This document shows, piece after piece, positions 7,973 through 17,528 of a DNA stretch of 62,874 nucleotides. A program made the translations under genes and the position numbers. A model generated the notes under the pieces. The model saw nothing but the letters and a program-made list of their open reading frames with translations. It was not told where the DNA came from and made no database searches. How positions within the stretch are numbered: the stretch's first letter is position 1; every line of letters begins with the position of its first letter. The DNA is from UBA6168 sp964573725 (GTDB lineage: Bacteria > Bacteroidota > Bacteroidia > Chitinophagales > Saprospiraceae), in the NCBI GenBank assembly GCA_964573725.1, contig CAZNLJ010000024.1, positions 1 through 62,874 of the forward strand, read 5' to 3'.

Positions 7973-10045
7973 ATGTACAGATGTTTGCTTACCTACCTGT
8001 GGCAGGTATGCCTGCCTTTCCTCCTGCCTGCACAAATCTCGGAGGAGCATCCTGTCCCCTCCCCTGCCCTACCGGAAGACTGGAACGTGGCGGAAAACGC
8101 GGTCGGACCTTCGGCCGATCCGGCGGACGGATGGGATTTGGCGGAAGTCTACCAGGAGCTAAGCGGTTCCATGCCGGAACCGGACCTCAATGCCCTGACT
8201 GCTGCAAACGCCCACCGGTACGGCGAATGGCTGGATGTCTATCAACAGGCGGCATTGGCGGAGCATATCCGGCTGAACGGACCCTTGGTATCCATCTATG
8301 AATTGCAGGCTGTCCCCGGTTTTGACAGCCTGACCATCCGTCGCTTGCTTCCTCACGCCAAGGTGCGTCCACCGGGTGGTATTTTTCATTCCGGTGCAGG
8401 AGGGGCACCGGAGCAAGGAAAACGACATCAGTTGGCGTTGCGTTGGGGTCGGGTATTGGGTCCGGCCGACACCAGTTTCGCCGGCCGGCCGGACCGGTTG
8501 TCGGTCCGTTTCCGCTGGCAGGGGGACCACGGGATGCGGGCACAGTTATCCATGGAGAAGGATCCCGGGGAACAGCTGGTCTCCGGCCGTTCGAAATCCG
8601 GGTTCGACCATGTGGGAGCTTATGTACAAGTACGTCGGACACAGGGGCTTCTGCGAAGTCTCGTCCTGGGAAACTATTTGGTCGCCTTCGGGCAGGGATT
8701 GGTCGCCTATCAGGGATTCGCACCGGGTAAGCGGCTGGGGGTTAGCCAGGTGCGTCGGGTGGCATCTGGAATCCTGCCCCATGCCCCCATGGCGGAATCC
8801 GGCTACCTGCGGGGATGCGCCGTGGAATTGGCACCCATGAAATCGGCGGCAGTCCGGATTTTCTACGCCTTCCGCAGACAGGACGGACAGGTAGTCCGGG
8901 ATAGCGGCCAATCCTACTTCCGTAACTTTTCGATGACCGGATTGCATCGCACCCCTACGGAACGGGCATCCGCAGCTACCATTCCGCACCATACCGTCGG
9001 GTTCTCGGCGGAGGTGGTACGCGGGCGGGGAAAGGTCGGGGCACACGGGATAGCGGACCGGCTGGGTGTCGACAGAATATCCTCCGGACAACCCTATCGA
9101 AGGTTCGCCATGGCGGGCAAGCGATTGCTCAACCTCGGCGTCGACTATGGTTGGCGATATCGCAACCTGATGTTGTTCGGGGAAGTGGCCGTAAGCCGGC
9201 CGGGCGGATGCGCCCAGGTGCACGGCTTGGTGATTGCGGCGGATAGAAAGCTGGATATAAGCATCTTGTACCGGCGGTACGAGCGGAATTACCTGGCACT
9301 ACACGCCAATGCCCTGTCGGAAAATGGGGAGACCGGCAATGAAACAGGATTTTATCTGGGCATGGACCTGCATGCGCGGCGACATTGGCAAGTGCAGGCC
9401 TATGTCGACCTGTATATTTTCCCTTGGCTGCGATATCGGGTCGGTCGGCCGGAAGCGGGACAGGAAGGAGTACTCCGGCTCGCCTATTCGAAACGAAAGG
9501 GTTTTGGCAGTGCCTGGTTGGTACGTCATCGGCTGGTGCCGCAGGACCAAGGACCGGCGGTGGGCCTGCGGAAGACACCCCTGCCCCGGCAGGTGCACGA
9601 CCTGTTGTTGCGAAGTTCCATGGAAGCGCCGCTCGGGGGCGGGCTGACGCTGCGCGGCCGGGCGGACCTCCGCCGGCGCAGCCTACCGGAAACTGTGGGG
9701 GAATGGGGCTACCAACTGAGTGCAGACCTGCTGTTTCGGTCCCTCGACAAACCCTATTCCTTCGGTATCCACTACGCCGTGTTCCACACAAAATCCTATG
9801 ATGTGCGGATTTACGCGTTCGAGCGGGGCCTGCAAGGTCAGTTCTCTTTTCCTGCCTTGTACGGACAGGGCCACCGATGGAGCCTGCATACCACCTACCG
9901 GCTGGGCGGGAAATGGCAGTTGGAAGTTTGGTTTGCGAGGCAAATGAATTTCGGGCCGGTACCAGGTGTGGCCGAAACCCCATTCCTGACGGATGGCTAT
10001 GCGCCCCGGCATGAACTGCGGGGACAATGCAAGTGGTTGTTTTGA
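7973..10045 (+). CDS. Secreted helix-hairpin-helix protein with predicted outer-membrane beta-barrel
   Basis: The ATG at 7973 (MYRCLLTYL) is preferred over an upstream TTG because a signal peptide ending near LPAQIS follows directly; the product is 690 residues. After a short linker, residues of about 55-125 form a helix-hairpin-helix-like unit of the ComEA type (AEHIRLNGPLVSIYELQAVPGFD and similar). The rest, about 150-690, consists of amphipathic strands with many Arg, Tyr and Trp, as in outer-membrane barrels. Proteins with this arrangement recur in Bacteroidota as HhH-domain proteins of unknown function. A role in binding or passing DNA at the outer membrane is only an inference from the HhH motif. 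The gene converges on the NamZ-type gene with 19 bases between stops. Confidence 0.75.
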   Translation: MYRCLLTYLWQVCLPFLLPAQISEEHPVPSPALPEDWNVAENAVGPSADPADGWDLAEVYQELSGSMPEPDLNALTAANAHRYGEWLDVYQQAALAEHIRLNGPLVSIYELQAVPGFDSLTIRRLLPHAKVRPPGGIFHSGAGGAPEQGKRHQLALRWGRVLGPADTSFAGRPDRLSVRFRWQGDHGMRAQLSMEKDPGEQLVSGRSKSGFDHVGAYVQVRRTQGLLRSLVLGNYLVAFGQGLVAYQGFAPGKRLGVSQVRRVASGILPHAPMAESGYLRGCAVELAPMKSAAVRIFYAFRRQDGQVVRDSGQSYFRNFSMTGLHRTPTERASAATIPHHTVGFSAEVVRGRGKVGAHGIADRLGVDRISSGQPYRRFAMAGKRLLNLGVDYGWRYRNLMLFGEVAVSRPGGCAQVHGLVIAADRKLDISILYRRYERNYLALHANALSENGETGNETGFYLGMDLHARRHWQVQAYVDLYIFPWLRYRVGRPEAGQEGVLRLAYSKRKGFGSAWLVRHRLVPQDQGPAVGLRKTPLPRQVHDLLLRSSMEAPLGGGLTLRGRADLRRRSLPETVGEWGYQLSADLLFRSLDKPYSFGIHYAVFHTKSYDVRIYAFERGLQGQFSFPALYGQGHRWSLHTTYRLGGKWQLEVWFARQMNFGPVPGVAETPFLTDGYAPRHELRGQCKWLF

Positions 10046-10064
10046 GGCAAGGACAGGCAAATCC

Positions 10065-11285
10065 TCATTCAAAATCCCGATACAGGAGATATCTTTTCCG
10101 GATGGCTTTGAAATGAACGATGTCGCGATTCCAGCTTTCCCGGATCTCCGCTTCGGACCGTCCTTCCGCCAACTGTTTGCGCAGGGTGTCCCGGCCGGCC
10201 AGTTTGTCGAAAAAAAGTCCCCGGAGGAAAAATTCCGATGGGTCTGCATAGTGCTTGTGCGCCTCAATCAGGAAGGTCAGGTCGATGCAGGCTTTCCGCC
10301 GTAGCGGTTCCAGGGAGATGTCGGAGAGGTCGAAGCCTCTGCATTCCTTATCTTGGTGAGGCGGTGACATCGCCCCTGGTTTCGGCACCGGGACAAAACG
10401 ATAGTCACCGGCGGCCAATCGGGGTGCCCCGTACACCTGGAACTGCTTGTCTGTCCCCCGGCCCACACTGATGGCGGTTCCTTCGAAGAAACAAAGGGAA
10501 GGATATAGGTAGACGGCGCGCATATTGGGCAGGTTCGGGGAAGGTCTCAGCGGCAGCTCATAGAAACGGGTGTGGTCGTAGTGACGGCATGGGATGACGG
10601 TCAGGCGGCAGGGACGGGTGGCATGCAGCCAATTTTCCCCGACCAGCATCCCGGCGTATTCCCCGAAAGTCATCCCGTGCACGACCGGGACGGGATGCAA
10701 GCCGACGAAGGATGCATAGCCCGTATCCAGCACGGGGCCGTCCACATAATGCCCGTTCGGGTTGGGACGATCCAGCAAGAGGACCGGAATTCCGGCATCC
10801 GCGCAAGCTTCCATCACATAGGTCAGCGTGGAAAGGTAGGTATAGAAACGCACGCCCACATCCTGGATATCGAACAGCACGATGTCGATTCCCGCCAGGT
10901 CTTCCGGGCGGGGTTTTTTTCTTTTGCCGTACAGGGAAAGGAGCGGGATTCCGGTTTTGGGGTCCTTGTCATCCAGGATGTGGGCGCCTGCGTCCGCCTC
11001 GCCCCGGAAACCGTGCTCCGGCGCGAAGATGCGGACAATGTCCACTTGCCGTTCCCTCAGGGAATCGACCAGGTGCCGGGACCCGATGGTCGAGGTGTGG
11101 TTGACGACGGCGGCGACCCGTTTGTCCGTCAGCAAGGGGAGATAAGCCGGCAGGTCCTCAGCGGCAGGTCGGGGGGCGGGGCCATCCGTCGAACGGTTTG
11201 CCGGGGTCGGGCCGGAGCCGGCCTGCGGAACCGGGCCGGAACACCCGCCCGGCAGGGAAAGCAGCAGGAGCGCCGGAAAAATCAT
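10065..11285 (-). CDS. NamZ-type exo-beta-N-acetylmuramidase (DUF1343), lipoprotein
   Basis: The family removes terminal N-acetylmuramic acid from peptidoglycan fragments outside the cytoplasm. The sequence shows the conserved DUF1343 core: APEHGFRGEADAG, the DPKTGIPLLSLYGK stretch, DIVLFDIQDVGVRFYTY, LLDRPNPN and VVHGMTFGEYA. The N-terminus is hydrophobic and ends LSLPGGC, an imperfect lipobox, so attachment as a lipoprotein is likely. The ATG at 11285 (MIFPALL) was chosen because it has the AT-rich upstream context usual in this phylum (TAAAACTA-ATG). A start at 11336 would add 17 residues. It is divergent from the DnaQ-GIY-YIG gene. It probably serves cell-wall recycling. Confidence 0.88.
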   Translation of the reverse strand: MIFPALLLLSLPGGCSGPVPQAGSGPTPANRSTDGPAPRPAAEDLPAYLPLLTDKRVAAVVNHTSTIGSRHLVDSLRERQVDIVRIFAPEHGFRGEADAGAHILDDKDPKTGIPLLSLYGKRKKPRPEDLAGIDIVLFDIQDVGVRFYTYLSTLTYVMEACADAGIPVLLLDRPNPNGHYVDGPVLDTGYASFVGLHPVPVVHGMTFGEYAGMLVGENWLHATRPCRLTVIPCRHYDHTRFYELPLRPSPNLPNMRAVYLYPSLCFFEGTAISVGRGTDKQFQVYGAPRLAAGDYRFVPVPKPGAMSPPHQDKECRGFDLSDISLEPLRRKACIDLTFLIEAHKHYADPSEFFLRGLFFDKLAGRDTLRKQLAEGRSEAEIRESWNRDIVHFKAIRKRYLLYRDFE

Positions 11286-11395
11286 TAGTTTTACCGACCG
11301 GAAGGTTCCGCCGGATAGGAAGTGGACAGCTGCCATCGTCGAACGGTATCAGCCGATCATCCGCTCCGGGGGTCCGGCAACAGAGAAAGGCCGCT

Positions 11396-12790
11396 ATGAA
11401 CAGGAAATATGCGATTATAGACATTGAGACGACCGGAGGGAGGGCGTCCCGGGATAAAATTACGGAAATCGCGGTAATAATTACCGATGGTCAGCGGCAA
11501 TTGGAGCGATTCGAGACCTTGGTTAATCCGGAGACGCCCATACCGGCCGGCATCACGGAGCTGACCGGCATCACCAATGCGATGGTTGCAGAAGCCCCGC
11601 GCTTTTACGAGATAGCGAGGACGGTGGTGGAGCTGACGGAAGGGGCGGTTTTTGTGGCCCACAACGTTCGTTTCGACTATGGTTTCCTGCAGGAGGAATT
11701 CCGGAGATTGGGCTACACCTACGTTCGCAGGCAACTTTGTACCGTCCGGCTGGCCCGCAAGGTCTTTCCGGGCTTTTCTTCCTACAGCCTGGGGAACCTG
11801 ATCCGGCAAATGGGCTTGGATGCGGGCGCACGCCATCGCGCCATGGGGGACGCCCTGGCGACGGCGGACCTTTTTCACCGGATGTTGTCCCAGGAAGCCG
11901 GGACCCGGGAGACGGAAACCCTGGTCAATCTGGGGGTCCGGGAATCCATGTTGCCGAAGTGCCTGACCCTGGAATCCCTGCACCGGATCCCGGAGGCATG
12001 CGGCGTATATTATTTCCACGACGAAAAGGGAGCGGTGATCTATGTCGGGAAGAGCATCAACATCCAGAAGCGGGTGGCAGCGCACTTCGGCGACAAGACC
12101 GCCAAGGCCGCCCGCCTGCAACAAGCGGTAGCGGATATCACCTGGGAACTTACCGGCAGTGAACTGGTGGCGCTCCTGTTGGAGTCCCATGAGATCAAGC
12201 GGCTCCGCCCACCGGTCAATGCCGCACAAAAAGCGCGGCAGTTCCCATTCCTGGTGACGACCTATACCGATGCGGCAGGCTATATCCGGTTGGTGGTGGG
12301 CAAGGATTCCCGAAAGACACCGCCTGCCGGGGAATTGCTGAACCGATTTTCAAAGTTGACGCAGGCTCAGGGATGGTTGCGGCAGGTGGCTGAAACGCAT
12401 ACACTTTGTGCCCGGCTCTGTCACCTGGAGGAGCGGGCGGGCCCGTGTTTCGGGTATGGCCTGAAGCAGTGCCTGGGAGCCTGTATCGGGGAGGAACCGG
12501 CGGAAACCTACAACGAACGTGCGCGGGAAGCGGTGGCTACGATGGACGGAAGATTCCCGCAATCCGATTTCCTGCTCCTGGACCGCGGCAGGTCGGCGGA
12601 GGAAACGGCGGTGGTGTTGGTCCGGGACGGCAGTTACCGCGGATTCGGCTATGTGAATCACGACATGGTCGGCAACGACCTGGAAACCGTCCAGGCGGCT
12701 GTCCGGGCTTACGAGGACAATCCCGAGGTCCGGCGTATCATCCGACGATTCATGGACGGAGCGGCGGACTGCCGGTTCATCCCGCTTTAG
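11396..12790 (+). CDS. DnaQ-family 3'-5' exonuclease fused to a GIY-YIG nuclease domain
   Basis: This 464-residue fusion has a complete DEDDh exonuclease in its N-terminal half: D9 and E11 in DIET, D94 in HNVRFDYGFL, H147 and D152 in HRAMGDALAT. A UvrC/Cho-like GIY-YIG nuclease follows from about 200 (GVYYFHDEKG, YVGKSINIQKR, with R226). The C-terminal part (about 290-464) resembles the segment after GIY-YIG in Cho-type proteins and contains a Cys-containing stretch (CARLCHLEE, LKQCLGACIG). Similar fusions are known in actinobacteria and Bacteroidota and are assumed to act in DNA repair. The UvrB-binding and helix-hairpin-helix parts of UvrC are not visible. The start is the ATG giving MNRKYAIIDIE; the open frame upstream has no conserved content. 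Confidence 0.9.
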   Translation: MNRKYAIIDIETTGGRASRDKITEIAVIITDGQRQLERFETLVNPETPIPAGITELTGITNAMVAEAPRFYEIARTVVELTEGAVFVAHNVRFDYGFLQEEFRRLGYTYVRRQLCTVRLARKVFPGFSSYSLGNLIRQMGLDAGARHRAMGDALATADLFHRMLSQEAGTRETETLVNLGVRESMLPKCLTLESLHRIPEACGVYYFHDEKGAVIYVGKSINIQKRVAAHFGDKTAKAARLQQAVADITWELTGSELVALLLESHEIKRLRPPVNAAQKARQFPFLVTTYTDAAGYIRLVVGKDSRKTPPAGELLNRFSKLTQAQGWLRQVAETHTLCARLCHLEERAGPCFGYGLKQCLGACIGEEPAETYNERAREAVATMDGRFPQSDFLLLDRGRSAEETAVVLVRDGSYRGFGYVNHDMVGNDLETVQAAVRAYEDNPEVRRIIRRFMDGAADCRFIPL

Positions 12791-12825
12791 CGGAAGGATG
12801 GCGGTAAAAACTGACGGCGGCCGTG

Positions 12826-14328
12826 TCAACGGATCAGTAACTTGTCGGAAAGGACCCGGCCTCCGGATTCCACTTGAATGAAATACAGCCCCCCCGGCAG
12901 CTCCCCCACCGGCAGCCGGATGGTGCCCGCCGCCGTCTGCGATGCTGCAAACGAATGTCGCTGTCGGATCCTGCCCATCGCATCCAGGACCGATACGGTC
13001 GCCGGGTTGGGCAAGGCGGAGGAAAAGGCCAGCAGTACCTCCCGGCTTCCGAAAGGCAGGGGATTGGGGAAGATGGTCAGTCCGATGGCCTCCTGCACCT
13101 GCCGGGTCGAATTGACCGTTTCCACATCGCCGGTCCGGAATGAAAAGACCGGGGAATAGGTTTTGCAGGTATTCCAGCGGTTGAAAGGTCGGACACGCCA
13201 GTAATACGTCTTGTTTTTCTTTAGCAGGCCGGTGACGGTTAAGGTCGAGGTATTCGTCAGTGCGAAGCGGTGCAGCACAGCCTGAAAATTGCTCAACACG
13301 GTGATTTCCAGATAGTATCCTTCCGCCCAGGGCAGCGGTTCCCAGGCGAAGTTCACTTCCTGGAAAGTAGGGATGCTGTCACCGGGCAGCGGAGAAAGTA
13401 CGGACAGGTCATCGGCGGCAGGTGGAGGTAAGGGATTGGTATTGTAGAGGAGATTGCTCCTGTCGGTCAACAGGTTGGCCCGCATCGCCCCGATTTGCTC
13501 GGCGGAGAACCGGTTGGCGCATTGGTCCAGCGCATAGGACATGAAGAGGGTGCCGTCGGATTGGAAAGATTCGTCGTTGGGGTCATGCTGGATCGTATTG
13601 CTCAGCGATTGTCCGTTGCATGGCCAGCGGTAGTTCAGGTAATCCGGCGGGGTGTCACAAAAACCGTCCGCCGCGAAATGGCAGTTGGTACCGTCCGTTT
13701 TTTCGACCGGTTCCCCGTTGACGAAAGCTGGTGCGGGCGTTGAATAATCATGGTCATACCCTTCCCATCCGGAAAAAGGATGCGGCAGGGATAGGTAATG
13801 GCCCACCTCATGTGCCCAAGTGTGGTCATTCGGACTGATGCAACTCTTGGCCAGGGCGATACCCAAGCCGTAGTTGCTGTATCCGCAGTTGCCGGCCGGG
13901 CTGTCCACGATATAACAATTGATGGTGTTGGCGACGTTCTGTTGCGACATCATGGCCGCCCCTTGCGGAAAGGAGTGGTCATACCAGACGGAGTTGGCGT
14001 GGTAACGGATGTCCCCCTCGATGAAAAACCGGATGCCGGCGGGACCGAAGTCCTGGTTGAGGGTGCAGAACGCTTCGAATACACCTACCTCACTGAAATA
14101 GCCGGTTCCTTCGTTGGTACCTACCACATGGACGGTAATCGGGACGAACAAGGTGTCGTCCGTCCGGGGAAAAGCGGCAGGGGCCGACTGGTATTGTCTC
14201 AGCCAAGCCACTTTCGTGTGGCCGTTCCCACAAGGGGCGAGGGTGCCGGCAGCCTGCTGGGCGGCGAGATTTCCGGCGGCCAGCCAGCACAGGCCGAGGA
14301 AGGTAAGGGTATGTGTATTCATTGACAT
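12826..14328 (-). CDS. Secreted M43-family zinc metalloprotease with FnIII-like and T9SS sorting domains
   Basis: The product is 500 residues when started at the ATG at 14328 (MSMNTHTLTF); an ATG two codons later is an alternative. A signal peptide ends near LAAQ (about 24). The zinc motif HEVGHYLSLPH (H173, E174, H177, H183) followed by a Gly/Asp-rich segment is the pappalysin/cytophagalysin (M43) pattern. Around 300-410 is a fibronectin-III-like module (TYYWRVRPFNRW). The C-terminal 80 residues (FPNPLPFGSR... LPGGLYFIQVESGGR) form a type A T9SS sorting domain. It is therefore an extracellular protease. The longer open frame upstream overlaps leuS out of frame and is not real. Confidence 0.92.
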   Translation of the reverse strand: MSMNTHTLTFLGLCWLAAGNLAAQQAAGTLAPCGNGHTKVAWLRQYQSAPAAFPRTDDTLFVPITVHVVGTNEGTGYFSEVGVFEAFCTLNQDFGPAGIRFFIEGDIRYHANSVWYDHSFPQGAAMMSQQNVANTINCYIVDSPAGNCGYSNYGLGIALAKSCISPNDHTWAHEVGHYLSLPHPFSGWEGYDHDYSTPAPAFVNGEPVEKTDGTNCHFAADGFCDTPPDYLNYRWPCNGQSLSNTIQHDPNDESFQSDGTLFMSYALDQCANRFSAEQIGAMRANLLTDRSNLLYNTNPLPPPAADDLSVLSPLPGDSIPTFQEVNFAWEPLPWAEGYYLEITVLSNFQAVLHRFALTNTSTLTVTGLLKKNKTYYWRVRPFNRWNTCKTYSPVFSFRTGDVETVNSTRQVQEAIGLTIFPNPLPFGSREVLLAFSSALPNPATVSVLDAMGRIRQRHSFAASQTAAGTIRLPVGELPGGLYFIQVESGGRVLSDKLLIR

Positions 14329-14386
14329 CCGCTGCTTTAGGACGGACTTGTAGCCGATCCGCTTCCGGGCGGAGGCGGCCGGTCCG

Positions 14387-17254
14387 TCAATCCTTGACCA
14401 CAATGTTGACCAGGCGGTCGGGAACGACGACCACCTTGAGGATCTGTTTCCCTTGGATCCATTTCCGGATGGAATCCAGTTCCAGGGCGATTTTTTCCAA
14501 TTCTTCCTTCGGGAGGCCGGCGGGCAGGTCCACCAGGTCCCGTTTCTTGCCATTGATACTGACCGGATAGGAAATCGTATCCTGGACAAGGTATTCCTTC
14601 TGGTGGACCGGATAACCGGCATCGCAGACGGATTCCGTGTGTCCGAGCAGGTGCCACAGCTCCTCTGCGAGGTGTGGGGCGAAAGGGGCGCACAAGCGGG
14701 TCAGCGGGTCGAGGATGTCCCGTTTGTGGCAGGCCCGGCTGCGAAGTTCGTTGACTGCGATCATGAAGGCGGAGACGCAGGTATTAAAGGAAAAACGTTC
14801 GATGTCCTCCCGGACTTTCCGGATCGCCGTATGAAGGATCCGCCATTCCTCCTTGTCCGGCGCCTGGTCGTTGACCAGGAAACGGCCGTTTTCGTCGTAA
14901 AAGAGGTTCCATAATTTCCGGAGGAACTTGGAGACCCCGTCGATGCCCTTCGTATCCCACGGTTTGGCCTGTTCGATGGGGCCCAGGAACATTTCATACA
15001 TCCGGAAACAGTCCGCCCCATAGCGTTCGACCACATCATCGGGGTTGATGACATTGTACTTGCTCTTGGACATTTTGCCTACCTCCGTATGGGTGAGGAT
15101 ACGGAAGCCTTCCGGCGGGACTGCGGCAGGGTCGCCCGGAGACCAGCGCCTGCCATGGGCATCCTCGAACGCGGCGTCCGCATAGTCCGGGCGCCAGGCG
15201 ACGAATTGTCGGATGGCATCGGTATCCAGGTGGGAATCCGGGCTGCCGTAATGGACGACATAATCGATGAGCACAGGTATCTTGACGAAGTCCTGCTCCT
15301 GCAGCCCTTTCACGACGGATGCGCAAGTGAAGCAGGATTGGCCGTCCACCTTCTCCTTGCGCAGGAAAAGGGACTCGATGACGCCCTGGATCATTCCTTG
15401 GTTGACCAGTTTCCGGTACGGTTCGATGGTGGGGACAATACCGATATCGTGGAGGAACTTATGCCAGAAGCGGCTGTACATCAGGTGGCCGACCGCGTGT
15501 TCGGTCCCTCCGACGTAAAGGTCCACGTCACGCCAGTAATCCAGGGCGGATTTTCCGGCGAGCGCCTGGTCGTTGTGGGCATCCATGTACCGGAGGAAAT
15601 ACCAGGAGGATCCGGCGAAACCGGGCATGGTATCCGTTTCCCGGTGGTACCCGTCGGGCAGGGAAACCCAATCCGTAGCCCTGGCCAGCGGGGACTGTGC
15701 GCCGGCGGCGGGTTTGAAGTCGTCCAGCCGGGGCAGTTCCAGGGGGAGCTCCGCATCCGGGAGGGGGTGTGCCACACCGGCCGGGTCATATACGATGGGG
15801 AAAGGCTCCCCCCAGTACCGTTGCCGGCTGTAAATGGCATCGCGGAGTTTGTAGTTCACTTTCCGTTTCCCGATTCCTTGTCGTTCGACGGCTTGGATGA
15901 CGGCCTCGATGGCATCCGGGACCTCCATGCCGTCGAGGAATCCGGAACCGACCATCCTTCCGACCTTGTCTTCGATGGTGGCGCCGGGATAATCGCGCTT
16001 GTCGATGATCTGGACGACCGGGAGGCCGAATTTCCGGGCGAACCGCAGGTCGCGTTCATCGTCGGCGGGGACGGCCATGATGGCCCCCGTCCCGTAGTCC
16101 TTCAGGACATATTCCGCAATCCAGACCGGTATGCGTTCCTGATTGAAGGGGTTTATGGCGTAGCAGCCTGTAAATGCACCGGATACTTCCTTTGTTTCCG
16201 CCATCCGATCCCGTTCGCTCCTGGATTTTACGTATCGGATATATTGTTCCACCGCATCGCTTTGGTCCGGCGTGGTGATGAGCGGAACCAAATCGTGTTC
16301 CGGGGCAAGTACCAGGAAGGTGGCGCCGAAGATGGTATCGGGACGGGTGGTGAAGATTTCCAGGGCTGCCGAATGCCCATCCAGCGGAAAAAACAACTGT
16401 GCGCCGACGGACTTGCCGATCCAGTTGGCTTGTGTTTTCTTCATGGCATCGCTGAAATCGACCTGGTCCAGGTCCCGGAGCAAGCGCTCCGCATAGGCCG
16501 TGATACGGAGGGACCATTGCAGCATGGGTTTCCGTTCCACCGGGAATCCGCCCCGCTCGCTGAGTCCGTCCTTGACCTCGTCGTTGGCCAGGACGGTGCC
16601 GAGTCCCTCGCACCACCAGACAAAGGTCAGCTTGCGGTAAGCCAGGCGATAATTCATGAGGACATCGTCCTTTTCGCGGGGGGAAAGTGCCTGCCAGGCA
16701 TCGGCGGACAGGGCGAGGGGTTCGCTGCAGGCGGCCTGAAGCCGGTCGGTACCGTGTTCGTCGAGGTGGGCCACCAGTTCCCGGACCGGGCGGGCGGCAT
16801 TTGCGGCAAGGTCGTAGTAATGCTCGAACAGCCGGAGGAAAATCCACTGCGTCCAGCGGTAGTAAGCGGGGTCGCAGGTACGGACTTCCCGGCTCCAGTC
16901 GTAGCTGAAGCCCAGGTTGTCGAGTTGGGCGCGGTATCGCTTGATGTTTTGGGCGGTGGACACGGCGGGGTGGATGCCCGTTTGGATGGCATACTGCTCC
17001 GCCGGCAATCCGAAGGCATCATACCCCATGGGATGCAGGACGTTGAAGCCTTCCATCCGTTTGAACCGGGCGAAGATATCGGAAGCGATGTACCCGAGCG
17101 GATGTCCGACATGGAGGCCGGAACCGGAGGGGTAAGGGAACATATCGAGCACATAGAACTTGGGGCGGGGGCCGCCGTTCTCCACCCGGTAGGTCTGGTG
17201 TTCTTTCCACCAGGAACGCCATTTGCTTTCGATTGCGCTTGGATTGTATTCCAT
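14387..17254 (-). CDS. leuS: Leucyl-tRNA synthetase
   Basis: This cytoplasmic class Ia enzyme charges tRNA-Leu with leucine. At 955 residues it exceeds the roughly 860 of the E. coli enzyme, mainly through insertions around 130-200 and 600-720. The HIGH motif is HVGH at 48-51, the KMSKS motif lies near residue 727, and the CP1 editing domain lies between about 250 and 440 (TTRPDTIFGATF and GTGAIMAVPADDERD). The start MEYNPSAIESKW at 17254 is the family start; the upstream extension is not conserved. It is divergent from ffh across a 274-base gap and is followed by the metalloprotease gene on the same strand. Confidence 0.97.
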   Translation of the reverse strand: MEYNPSAIESKWRSWWKEHQTYRVENGGPRPKFYVLDMFPYPSGSGLHVGHPLGYIASDIFARFKRMEGFNVLHPMGYDAFGLPAEQYAIQTGIHPAVSTAQNIKRYRAQLDNLGFSYDWSREVRTCDPAYYRWTQWIFLRLFEHYYDLAANAARPVRELVAHLDEHGTDRLQAACSEPLALSADAWQALSPREKDDVLMNYRLAYRKLTFVWWCEGLGTVLANDEVKDGLSERGGFPVERKPMLQWSLRITAYAERLLRDLDQVDFSDAMKKTQANWIGKSVGAQLFFPLDGHSAALEIFTTRPDTIFGATFLVLAPEHDLVPLITTPDQSDAVEQYIRYVKSRSERDRMAETKEVSGAFTGCYAINPFNQERIPVWIAEYVLKDYGTGAIMAVPADDERDLRFARKFGLPVVQIIDKRDYPGATIEDKVGRMVGSGFLDGMEVPDAIEAVIQAVERQGIGKRKVNYKLRDAIYSRQRYWGEPFPIVYDPAGVAHPLPDAELPLELPRLDDFKPAAGAQSPLARATDWVSLPDGYHRETDTMPGFAGSSWYFLRYMDAHNDQALAGKSALDYWRDVDLYVGGTEHAVGHLMYSRFWHKFLHDIGIVPTIEPYRKLVNQGMIQGVIESLFLRKEKVDGQSCFTCASVVKGLQEQDFVKIPVLIDYVVHYGSPDSHLDTDAIRQFVAWRPDYADAAFEDAHGRRWSPGDPAAVPPEGFRILTHTEVGKMSKSKYNVINPDDVVERYGADCFRMYEMFLGPIEQAKPWDTKGIDGVSKFLRKLWNLFYDENGRFLVNDQAPDKEEWRILHTAIRKVREDIERFSFNTCVSAFMIAVNELRSRACHKRDILDPLTRLCAPFAPHLAEELWHLLGHTESVCDAGYPVHQKEYLVQDTISYPVSINGKKRDLVDLPAGLPKEELEKIALELDSIRKWIQGKQILKVVVVPDRLVNIVVKD

Positions 17255-17418
17255 AACCTTGTTTGTCTGTCTGTCGATATGGTCTTTGACTGCGAAGAAA
17301 ACGTATTTCGGACACTTTGAAAACGAAAGGGCTGTCCGTGTGTTACATTTCACGCCGATGTGGGTTCCGTAAGCGTTGGGTCCCAGGAAAAGACCGGCGG
17401 GTATTGGAGTTGTTTGAC

Positions 17419-17426
17419 TATATTTG
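17419..17426 (+). promoter_or_regulatory. -7 element (TATATTTG) upstream of ffh
   Basis: TATATTTG is a perfect TAnnTTTG match in the leuS-ffh divergent gap. It would give a leader of roughly 95-100 bases before the ATG at 17529. A purine-rich, A-rich stretch lies directly before the start codon. Confidence 0.4.
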
Positions 17427-17528
17427 CGACGCTTGCGGGTTGCGGATCGGTCCGTGCGGGACCGACCGGCCAGCCGTCGCCGGCAAAATTAAAGGCAGAA
17501 AGAGCGGAAGAAAAAAAAACGGAAGAAA

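Noticed and set aside
15089..17320. 743-codon plus-strand frame opposite leuS
   Set aside because: It is antisense to leuS, whose HIGH, editing and KMSKS motifs are unmistakable. Its translation has no recognisable family and GC-rich third positions explain the lack of stops.
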